Shown one piece after another: positions 8,560-15,650 of a DNA stretch of 64,000 bases. Within the stretch, counting starts at the first letter, position 1; every line of letters starts with the position of its first letter. A model generated the notes under the pieces. The model was not told the DNA's origin. It made no database searches and worked only from the letters and a program-made list of their open reading frames with translations. The translations under genes and the position numbers were made by a program. Origin of the DNA: Cyanomargarita calcarea GSE-NOS-MK-12-04C (GTDB taxonomy: Bacteria > Cyanobacteriota > Cyanobacteriia > Cyanobacteriales > Nostocaceae); contig JAHHGZ010000025.1 of assembly GCA_019359595.1 (NCBI GenBank), forward strand, positions 55,223 through 119,222, read 5' to 3'.

Positions 8560-10110
8560 ATGACTCTGACTGAAGAAATTCTTTCACAATTACCCGGAGA
8601 TGTTTTGTTCAGATTACGTAGCGCCGATCGCATTTTAACATCAGTGAGGGAAGGCATAGCACCCATACCAATGGTTGTGAAGGAAAATAACCAGCCTTTG
8701 GGTTCTGTAGAGTGGGATGTTGCCATCTGTGGTGGCACTTTAGGTATTTTAATCGGTTGCGCTTTGGCTGTGCAAGGTTGGCGGGTGGCTTTGATTGAAC
8801 GAGGAATTTTGCAAGGGAGGGAGCAGGAGTGGAATATTTCCCGTAAAGAGTTGGAAGTTTTTGTGGAGTTGGGTTTGTTGAGCGATGAGGAATTAACTAT
8901 TGCGATCGCTACTAAATATAATCCAGCGAGGGTGGGTTTTAAAGATGGTGTGGAAGTTTGGGTGGAGGATGTGCTGAATATTGGCATAGATCCAGTTTAT
9001 CTACTGGCTACTTTTAAAGAAAAGTTTTTGGTTGCTGGTGGTAAGTTGTATGAAAATACACCCTTTACGGGTGCGGTGGTTCACCCAGATGGGGTGATGT
9101 TAGATGCTGGTGACGGTTTTAAAGCCAAATTATTAATTGATGCGATGGGACATCTTTCACCAATAACCCAGCAAGCACGTCAAGGAGAAAAACCGGATGC
9201 ACTTTGTTTGGTTGTGGGAAGTTGTGCCCAAGGTTTTCCGGAAAATGCCACTGGGGACTTGTTGTTATCATTCACCCCTTTGCAGAATCAGTGCCAATAC
9301 TTCTGGGAAGCTTTTCCTGCAAGGGATGGGAGAACCACTTATCTGTTTACCTACATGGATGCACATCCACAACGGTTGACTTTAGAAGCACTTTTTGAAG
9401 ATTATCTGCGCTTGATGCCAGAATATCAAGGTGTGGAATTAAGTCACGTAAAGTTACAAAGGGCACTGTTTGGTTTTTTCCCCTCGTATCGTCAAAGTCC
9501 CCTAAAAACACCTTGGAATCGCATTTTAGCAGTAGGAGATAGTAGCCAGAATCAATCCCCTTTGAGTTTTGGTGGTTTTGGGGCAATGGTTCGTCACCTC
9601 AAGCGGTTAACAGTTGGCATTCACGAGGGACTTTCTAACAATCTATTATCTAGAAAAGCCCTTTCTTTACTTCAACCATATCAACCAAGCTTAACAGTTA
9701 CCTGGTTATTTCAAAAAGCGATGAGTGCAGGTGTAAATCAAAAAATCCCTCCCGAACAAATTAATCAATTACTCTCAGCAGTATTTTTGGAAATGCAACA
9801 GTTGGGTGAACCAGTACTCAAACCATTTTTACAAGATGTGGTGCAGTTTGGAGGACTGACACAGACACTGTTAAAAACTGGGTTGACGCATCCGCTATTA
9901 GTTGCCAAAGTGATTCCACAAGTAGGAGTTGCGACTTTACTCGATTGGATAGTGCATTATGTAAATTTAGGTATTTATTCGGGTTTATATAGTACGAGTC
10001 AAATGTTACAACCTTGGTTAAATAAATTACCCAGTGTTCCTAAATATTATTGCGATCGCCTAATTGATGCTTGGAAATATGGTTCAGGTGGGGACTATGG
10101 AGAGTCTTGA
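8560..10110 (+). CDS. cruP: CruP, flavoprotein paralogue of lycopene cyclase CruA
   Basis: 516 residues from the ATG at 8560 (an in-frame TTG at 8542 is a less likely start). A Rossmann-type FAD-binding segment (WDVAICGGTLGILIGCALAV, with GGTLG at 58-62) ends in ALIERG. Later blocks (DRTTY-like GRTTYLFTYMD, MPEYQGVELSHVKLQRALFG, FFPSYRQSPL, GDSSQNQSPLSFGGFGAMVR, WLFQKAMSAG, GEPVLKPFLQDVVQFGGL) match what I recall of CruP from cyanobacteria and plant plastids. CruP resembles the CruA lycopene cyclases but is linked in plants to carotenoid homeostasis and limiting singlet-oxygen damage, and its enzymatic reaction is less settled. Two membrane-protein genes follow closely on the same strand. Confidence 0.85.
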   Translation: MTLTEEILSQLPGDVLFRLRSADRILTSVREGIAPIPMVVKENNQPLGSVEWDVAICGGTLGILIGCALAVQGWRVALIERGILQGREQEWNISRKELEVFVELGLLSDEELTIAIATKYNPARVGFKDGVEVWVEDVLNIGIDPVYLLATFKEKFLVAGGKLYENTPFTGAVVHPDGVMLDAGDGFKAKLLIDAMGHLSPITQQARQGEKPDALCLVVGSCAQGFPENATGDLLLSFTPLQNQCQYFWEAFPARDGRTTYLFTYMDAHPQRLTLEALFEDYLRLMPEYQGVELSHVKLQRALFGFFPSYRQSPLKTPWNRILAVGDSSQNQSPLSFGGFGAMVRHLKRLTVGIHEGLSNNLLSRKALSLLQPYQPSLTVTWLFQKAMSAGVNQKIPPEQINQLLSAVFLEMQQLGEPVLKPFLQDVVQFGGLTQTLLKTGLTHPLLVAKVIPQVGVATLLDWIVHYVNLGIYSGLYSTSQMLQPWLNKLPSVPKYYCDRLIDAWKYGSGGDYGES

Positions 10111-10141
10111 GTTTTGAATTTTTTAGAAGTGTGAGGATAAT

Positions 10142-10846
10142 ATGATTGATAGGCAACCCCAAGGAAGTAAATACTTTGCCGTGCTAATTGACTTACTTCG
10201 GGAACGGCAACTATTTTTAGAGGAAATTCGTCAAGGAGTAAGATTACCTAATAAAATTATTTCTCTGTTGGTTTGCAGTTCCCTATTTCTTGCGATTTAT
10301 GGGGGTATTATCGGTGCATATCATAGCTGGATGCAAGCATTATCTTCAGCAGTTAAACTACCAGCACTCTATTTAATCACACTGCTAATTTGTCTGCCCA
10401 CACTCTACTTTTGTAATATTATTTTTGGTTCAAAACGGAGTTTTCCCCAACATTTTGCCTTAGTATTAACAGCAGTATCAGTAACTAGCGTGCTGTTATT
10501 TAGCTTTGCACCAATTAGCTTATTTTTCTTGATAACCACCAACAATTACCAATTTTTAATTCTGTTAAATGTATTTATCTTTGCGCTAACTGGATTCATT
10601 GGGATTTCTTCTTTATATCAAGCAACAAATTTAGTTTTAGAACAAGAAGATGAAGGTAATAAAACCCGCAAAAAAGCTTTAAAGTTTTGGTTATTCCTTT
10701 ATGCTTTCGTCGGGAGTCAATTGGGATGGACACTCAGACCATTTTTTGGTACACCGGATTCGATATTTCAGCTATTTCGTGAAAGAGAAGGCAATTTTTA
10801 CTTGAGTGTTATTCAAGCTCTCACATATCTCCTAGGATTTCGATAA
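10142..10846 (+). CDS. Membrane protein, first of a tandem paralogous pair (Yip1-like topology)
   Basis: 234 residues. A cytoplasmic start with LIDLLRERQLFLEEIRQGVR is followed by about five hydrophobic helices (for example SLFLAIYGGIIGAYHSWMQA and ALYLITLLICLPTLYFCNII) and a conserved ending SQLGWTLRPFFGTPDSIFQL. Relatives in databases have, as I recall, been labelled 'actin-binding WH2 domain-containing', a name with no functional support visible here. The helix arrangement and the internal W-x-x-A-L-S motif resemble Yip1-type membrane proteins. It begins 31 bases after cruP and 12 bases before its paralogue, so the three may form one transcript. Function unknown. Confidence 0.75.
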   Translation: MIDRQPQGSKYFAVLIDLLRERQLFLEEIRQGVRLPNKIISLLVCSSLFLAIYGGIIGAYHSWMQALSSAVKLPALYLITLLICLPTLYFCNIIFGSKRSFPQHFALVLTAVSVTSVLLFSFAPISLFFLITTNNYQFLILLNVFIFALTGFIGISSLYQATNLVLEQEDEGNKTRKKALKFWLFLYAFVGSQLGWTLRPFFGTPDSIFQLFREREGNFYLSVIQALTYLLGFR

Positions 10847-10858
10847 ATATTTATCACT

Positions 10859-11566
10859 ATGCTTCAACCTCAACCTTACAAAATGAAACACTTCGGTGTC
10901 CTGATTAATTTACTACGCGATCGCCAAGCTTTTTTAGAAGAAATTCGTCAAGGAATCAGACTACAAAACAAAACAAGCTCGCTGTTTGTTTCCAGTTCCA
11001 TATTTTTTGCAATATACGGTGGAATCATTGGTGCATCTCATAGTTGGATGCAGGCTTTATCGGGTGCTATCAAACTGCCGGCATTCTACTTATTAACACT
11101 CGTAATTTGCTTCCCAACTCTCTACTTCTTTAATGTTTTATTTGGTTCTCGCAGCAGCATTCAACAGCATTTTGTGGTTTTGCTCACAGCAGTATCGGTA
11201 ATTAGCGTGCTGTTATTTAGCTTGGCACCAGTCACGCTATTTTTTATAATCACTGCACCCGACTCTTATCAATTTTTTAAGCTATTAAATGTTTTAATTT
11301 TTGGCATTACAGGTTCTTTTGGCGTGAAGTTTCTTTATGAAGGAATGCAGTTACTTTCTCAACAAGATGAAGTCGGCAAGAAAACCCGTACCACAATTTT
11401 AAGAACTTGGTTATTTCTTTATGCCTTTGTTGGTATGCAGTTGGGATGGTTTCTCCGACCATTTTTCGGCGCTCCTGACTCTAAATTTGAATTATTTCGA
11501 GCAGTAAAAGGCAACTTTTATCTTGATATTGTAGCGGCAATTTCCGAAATCTTAGGTTTTCGTTGA
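10859..11566 (+). CDS. Membrane protein, second of a tandem paralogous pair
   Basis: 235 residues, clearly a duplicate of the preceding gene: the start KHFGVLINLLRDRQAFLEEI, the loop IYGGIIGASHSWMQALSGAI and the ending MQLGWFLRPFFGAPDSKFEL align almost without gaps. The same set of about five membrane helices is present. The middle and the soluble loop near 165-185 have diverged most. The spacing of 12 bases indicates co-transcription with its sister. Such tandem copies often give subunits of one complex, but nothing here shows which. The role is unknown. Confidence 0.75.
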   Translation: MLQPQPYKMKHFGVLINLLRDRQAFLEEIRQGIRLQNKTSSLFVSSSIFFAIYGGIIGASHSWMQALSGAIKLPAFYLLTLVICFPTLYFFNVLFGSRSSIQQHFVVLLTAVSVISVLLFSLAPVTLFFIITAPDSYQFFKLLNVLIFGITGSFGVKFLYEGMQLLSQQDEVGKKTRTTILRTWLFLYAFVGMQLGWFLRPFFGAPDSKFELFRAVKGNFYLDIVAAISEILGFR

Positions 11567-11698
11567 ACAAGCCCCTCACCCTTCTAGGGCTTGTCATTAC
11601 CAAGATTTTTCTTCTTACTGGGTTGTAAAATTAGCAACCCAGCAGATATCTAATACACCCCTAGGGTTTACACTATGTTAACGCACCATTTCCAGGTT

Positions 11699-12064
11699 TC
11701 AAGATGCTAAAACTTCACTCAAAATAACAACAGGTAAACCAGAAATATTACGAAAGCCCTTATTATTAGTAATAATACCGTTTCTTTGTGAAGCTGCATA
11801 TATTACCCCCCGGCTACGCCGTCCCCCCTTGGCAAGGGGGGACTACAGGGGGGTCTTGATTATGTGCATCTTCATACAGAATTGGTATAAATTGATTGCA
11901 GTTAATTGATAAGGCTCTTGCAGCATGAATTGCATCCGGTGTTTTCAAGCGAGTTGCCGCACGGACGTTAGCAGCTTGTTTTAGTAGAGACTGGCTAATA
12001 GAGATTAACTGCATTTGAGACGACAATAACAGTTCTTCATACGTAAAGTTGATTGCATGGTTTT
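11699..12064 (-). pseudogene. PIN-domain (VapC-type) toxin relic split by a MITE
   Basis: Reading leftward from about 12064, the segments SLLKQAANVRAATRLKTPDA and IHAARALSINCNQF match the C-terminal half of PIN-domain ribonuclease toxins (the D-A-I-H-A-A block carries an active-site acidic residue). The frame is cut by the 112-bp element at 11776-11887. Removing the element and one copy of its 3-bp target gives ...NQF-ITNNKGFRNISGLPVVI, then LSEVLAS and a stop at 11699-11701, the usual ending of this family. The N-terminal half is missing: a stop lies just upstream near the end of the Uma2 gene. So the gene was truncated and also interrupted. No cognate antitoxin is adjacent. Confidence 0.75.
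11776..11887. mobile_element. 112-bp MITE, copy 1
   Basis: The element starts taccgtttctttgtgaagct and ends with the imperfect inverted counterpart (cttcatacagaattggta). It carries a central perfect palindrome of C and G runs around 'ttggcaa' and is flanked by 3-bp direct repeats TAA (11773-11775 and 11888-11890). The copy at 22826-22937 is identical in inverse orientation except for one base at the centre of symmetry. There is no coding capacity. It sits inside a PIN toxin gene. The TNA-type 3-bp target is known for the IS1031 subgroup of the IS5 family, so such a transposase may move it; that is inference. Confidence 0.88.
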
Positions 12065-12069
12065 AAACC

Positions 12070-12639
12070 TTATATTGCGAACACATCTTCGTAAATATCT
12101 GACATTGTGAGAGTTAAACCCACAGATGTTAATTGTAATTCATCATCTTTACCCAAGATTTCTAACAACCAATTTCCTTCATCATCTTTGCGATAAACTT
12201 CTACTTTGATTTCATCTTGGGAAACTAATACATATTCTCGTAAGCTTATTTTAGTTCGGTAGTTAACAAGTTTTTCTCGTCTGTCTGTTAATTCTGTGCT
12301 GGGTGATAGCACCTCTATAATTAAGCAAGGATAATTTAAGCAAAAGCGATCTTGGTCGCCGGGGTCGCAGCTGACGATAACATCAGGATAATAAAATATG
12401 CTTTTATTTTGATTAGCTAATTCTATACTGACTTTCATGTCAGCCATAAAGACACTACAGGAACTACCCCGTAAATGGGAGCGTAAACGTGAGTAAGTAT
12501 TGCCAGCTACAAGGTTATGTTCCTTACTACCCCCAGACATGGCAAATACTTGACCACCAAGGTATTCGTGGCGAATTTCGCTGGTTTGTTCTAGTTGCAG
12601 GTATTCTTCAACAGAAAAAAAGGTTACAGGAGACTGCAT
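12070..12639 (-). CDS. Uma2 family (DUF820) PD-(D/E)XK-type protein
   Basis: 189 residues, the normal length for this very abundant cyanobacterial family. The start FFSVEEYLQLEQTSEIRHEY and then GGQVFAMSGGSKEHNLVAGN are diagnostic. The nuclease-like core shows YYPDVIVSCDPGD (acidic residue), then PCLIIEVLSPSTELTDRREK with the E-x-L-S-P-S-T block, and ends with a beta-rich segment. Family members resemble restriction endonucleases in fold, but their biological substrate is not established. It abuts the PIN relic on its 3' side. No partner gene is evident. Translation begins at the ATG at 12639. Confidence 0.9.
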   Translation of the reverse strand: MQSPVTFFSVEEYLQLEQTSEIRHEYLGGQVFAMSGGSKEHNLVAGNTYSRLRSHLRGSSCSVFMADMKVSIELANQNKSIFYYPDVIVSCDPGDQDRFCLNYPCLIIEVLSPSTELTDRREKLVNYRTKISLREYVLVSQDEIKVEVYRKDDEGNWLLEILGKDDELQLTSVGLTLTMSDIYEDVFAI

Positions 12640-12800
12640 GATTTTTCCTCAACATTTCTTAATACTGTAGGCGAGATTGTTCTCTTCTATATTGTCCTAC
12701 AGTCCATAAAGTGTGGGGACGCGATCGCTTGGGATCAAAAATGGCCTGGTGGAGATACGGTAAATGAGCCTTCCAGGGTGTTGGATTTTGGTCTTATGAA

Positions 12801-15131
12801 TTATTTCTGAAAACACTCCATAGCAGTTTGCACTTTCTCAACTTGTCTCGGAGCCTGTATTTCATTAAAAAGAGCGATCGCTTGAGTAAAATTTTCCTGA
12901 CTCTTGTTAAATGCTCCCATTTTTTGATTGGTTAATGCCAGTTGATAATAAGCCTCAGCTAAATCACATTTAGCACCTAATTTATTAAGAATACCTATTG
13001 CTTCTGTATGATGAAACAGCGCTTTTTCAAATCCGTCTTGTTCACGATATAATTCCGCCAAACAACTTATCGCTTTAGCTTTCACTTGAGTGAAAGAATT
13101 CTCCTCAGAAAACGATATTGCCCTTTGACAAAGCTCGAAGGACTTTTTAATATTCCCTAAATTTTTATAAGTCAAACCTAAAAATAGTAAACTATATGCT
13201 GTACCCCAGGCAGTCATTTTAATGTTTAACATCCTATTTTCTGCATTTGCAGCTAGAGTAGCAGCATCTTCTATTAACTGTAGATATGAATTGATATAAG
13301 CTAAATTGCATTCACAATAAACTATATACTCCAGATTTATTTTAGTTGGTTCTACAAGAAAACAAACACAATTAAATAAATCTTTTGCCTCTTCAATTTC
13401 CCATAGCTCCATTTTGCAAAGACCTATATTCAATAATGGAGATATTTTTAGTTGAGTTAAATCAAATTCTTCGACTATTTTCCTTGATGCTTCATGACAT
13501 TTTAAAGCCGCTTTAATATTACCCACTATCCGATAACTATAGCCAAGAATGTTGTAAAGCTTACTACGAGCTTCATTAGAGCTAATATTGTTAATAATTT
13601 GTGTAATTACAGAGATAATTTTTTGCAACAAACCTAAATGATAAAATGAGCAACCTAAAGGCAAGGGTACTTTATCTTCATTACCTCTGCTATATAAAAT
13701 TATATTTCCAGCTTCTGCGAAATCAGCAATTTCAACATAGTGATAATAAGCTTCTAAAGCTGTCGAAGCATCTGTAATATCTTTAATTATTTCAATACTC
13801 TGCGTCCAATACTCTGCTGCTTTTCTGTTAACCAATCCCCATTCTGAACTAGACTTGAGTCTGGCGATCGCTTCTGAGCGAATTACCGGATGCAACCAAT
13901 ATTGTCCTTTTTTCGCTTCAATTAAAGAAAATTCTTGCAAAGCTCTAATGACACGTCTGGGTTGTGATTCAGCCACATCCCACAGCAAACACAAAACACC
14001 TTCAATCGGTACTGAAGTAATATCTTGATAGCGGTAGCAACCTAAACGGCAAAGTAGTCGATAAGCTTCTAAATTGTTTTCTTCGAGACGATTAAATTGA
14101 GTGGTAACTAAATCCTTTAATTGTCTATCATTCAATAAATCGCTACTGTTTTCTTGCCAATAAGCATCTATATCGCCATGAAAATCTATCAAAATTGCAC
14201 CGCTTAAAATTTGCATTGCTTTAGCATTACCACCATAAGAAGAACACATTTCACTCAAAACACTTGAATTACAATTTATCTTCCGACTGGTAAAAAACTG
14301 CTGCCAAACTTCCTCATCTAACCCTTCCAATGGATAAAATTCAACCTCTAGGCTCGACTCAAATAAGCGCTCGCGACTAGTTACCAATGTCACAGAATTG
14401 ACAGCAGAATCGGCTAAGACTCGCAGTAGCTCCACATAAAGACGGCGAGTATCAATAAACTTACCATTTCTATCTAAAGCACTTTCTAAATTATCAATAA
14501 ATACGCCAATTTTACGAGTTTTATCCCGCAATTTTCGCCGAAGTCGCTCCAAATTAATCCCAAAGTCACGTCCGGGTTCTTCATTAAAGTCTCGCCGTAA
14601 CCATTCCTCAACTACACTTTCTACAGGTGTAAGATTTTGTCTGTCATATGCCATCCATAATTCTAAAACGAAGTCGAAACCCTGAGTTTTAAAGTATTTG
14701 CGAGCTAAGGTTGTCTTCCCAACACCCCCTTCCGCTTGCAGGAGAATAACCTTCGCCCCCCTTGTGATGATATTGTTTAACTCAGCAATTTCGCGATCGC
14801 GTCCCAGAAAATCAGAATCAACAGTTGTAACCTGGGGACTCGCAACTGGTGTAGCAGGTGGGTGCATTTTCCACAGACGTTCTACTGCGGCTTGAAAAGT
14901 TCCCTTAACAACTTTTTCTTTCAACACCTCTGAGAGTATCTGCCATAGTTGTGCACCAACTTCCCTTAAATAAGCATCCGAATACCCGCAGCTGTCGGCA
15001 ATATCCTGATATCTCAGTTTATTATCCCGCCACAAGTGACAAAAGATTACCCTCTGGGGTTGGTCTAGGTGTTCCCCAGTCTTTACAAATACCAATTCGT
15101 CAACGAACTCTAAGGCTTCTTCCGCACCCAT
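12801..15131 (-). CDS. STAND NTPase: vMAP-type HTH, NB-ARC, TPR repeats (paralogue A)
   Basis: 776 residues from the ATG at 15131. Residues 1-90 form a helical domain (ALEFVDELVFVKTGEHLDQP, then YQDIADSCGYSDAYLREVGA) like the N-terminal HTH of cyanobacterial vWA-MoxR-associated proteins. NB-ARC follows, with Walker A AEGGVGKTT (133-141), Walker B IGVFIDNLE (about 208-216) and a TSRE sensor motif. The second half contains tetratricopeptide-type repeats (for example YKNLGNIKKSFELCQRAISF and AEAYYQLALTNQKMGAFNKS). STAND proteins bind ligands with the repeat region and oligomerise after nucleotide exchange; relatives include regulators and antiphage sensors. No effector domain is fused, so a partner protein or DNA may be the output. 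It is strongly similar to 15651-18032. Confidence 0.87.
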   Translation of the reverse strand: MGAEEALEFVDELVFVKTGEHLDQPQRVIFCHLWRDNKLRYQDIADSCGYSDAYLREVGAQLWQILSEVLKEKVVKGTFQAAVERLWKMHPPATPVASPQVTTVDSDFLGRDREIAELNNIITRGAKVILLQAEGGVGKTTLARKYFKTQGFDFVLELWMAYDRQNLTPVESVVEEWLRRDFNEEPGRDFGINLERLRRKLRDKTRKIGVFIDNLESALDRNGKFIDTRRLYVELLRVLADSAVNSVTLVTSRERLFESSLEVEFYPLEGLDEEVWQQFFTSRKINCNSSVLSEMCSSYGGNAKAMQILSGAILIDFHGDIDAYWQENSSDLLNDRQLKDLVTTQFNRLEENNLEAYRLLCRLGCYRYQDITSVPIEGVLCLLWDVAESQPRRVIRALQEFSLIEAKKGQYWLHPVIRSEAIARLKSSSEWGLVNRKAAEYWTQSIEIIKDITDASTALEAYYHYVEIADFAEAGNIILYSRGNEDKVPLPLGCSFYHLGLLQKIISVITQIINNISSNEARSKLYNILGYSYRIVGNIKAALKCHEASRKIVEEFDLTQLKISPLLNIGLCKMELWEIEEAKDLFNCVCFLVEPTKINLEYIVYCECNLAYINSYLQLIEDAATLAANAENRMLNIKMTAWGTAYSLLFLGLTYKNLGNIKKSFELCQRAISFSEENSFTQVKAKAISCLAELYREQDGFEKALFHHTEAIGILNKLGAKCDLAEAYYQLALTNQKMGAFNKSQENFTQAIALFNEIQAPRQVEKVQTAMECFQK

Positions 15132-15358
15132 TGGTTATGATGGTATCCTTTTTTCCAATTTAGCGCGAATTTTCCTACTTTTTCCAATTTGCAGTAATAC
15201 AACCAACTTTTTCCCACAAATACTGAGTGAGAAACTGCCCACTTAATCCAACTGACAAGCCGTGAAGTCAGGATTACATTTGTATTATGAGAAGTGAAAT
15301 TGAATGTGGTGATGGGGAAACGAACGACAAATCACTAATACTTTGTGAGTGCATAGCC

Positions 15359-15589
15359 ATGACTACAAATGAGTATAGCCCATTGTTCAGACTGGCTTCT
15401 AAGTTCCTTAAATACTTCCTGTTGCTCGTGTTCGGCTTTGCGATCGCCTACATGATGTCAATGTGTTTCGGGGCCTTATCTCTTGCAACATCGCTACTAC
15501 CATTAGTTGTAGGTTTGTTTGCCCGAGCGGGGGTTTTACTAATGTGTTTGTTCGCTTTAGTCGTGATTTTGGAGTCCTTACATTCTTGA
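15359..15589 (+). CDS. Small two-helix membrane protein, unknown function
   Basis: 76 residues from the ATG at 15359 (the frame is open further upstream to 15287, but that extension is polar and unlike a real N-terminus). Two hydrophobic stretches, about 15-35 (KYFLLLVFGFAIAYMMSMCF) and 40-72, make a compact two-pass membrane protein. I have the impression of similar short proteins in other filamentous cyanobacteria but cannot name them. It is encoded opposite to and between two paralogous STAND NTPases. Two-helix membrane proteins are often effectors of such sensors, but orientation and spacing do not prove a link here. Confidence 0.5.
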   Translation: MTTNEYSPLFRLASKFLKYFLLLVFGFAIAYMMSMCFGALSLATSLLPLVVGLFARAGVLLMCLFALVVILESLHS

Positions 15590-15591
15590 AT

Positions 15592-15622
15592 GAAGGAAGA
15601 AGGAAGAAGGAAGAAGGAAGAG
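15592..15622. repeat. Short tandem repeat, 7-base unit GAAGGAA
   Basis: About four head-to-tail copies of a seven-base purine unit directly after the stop of the small membrane protein. It belongs to the heptanucleotide repeat class common in Nostocales intergenic DNA. Confidence 0.8.
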
Positions 15623-15650
15623 ATTTTGAGATGTGGATTGGGACACCAAC

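Noticed and set aside
8403..8987. 194-codon minus-strand frame opposite cruP
   Set aside because: Serine/proline-rich shadow of the cruP coding strand.
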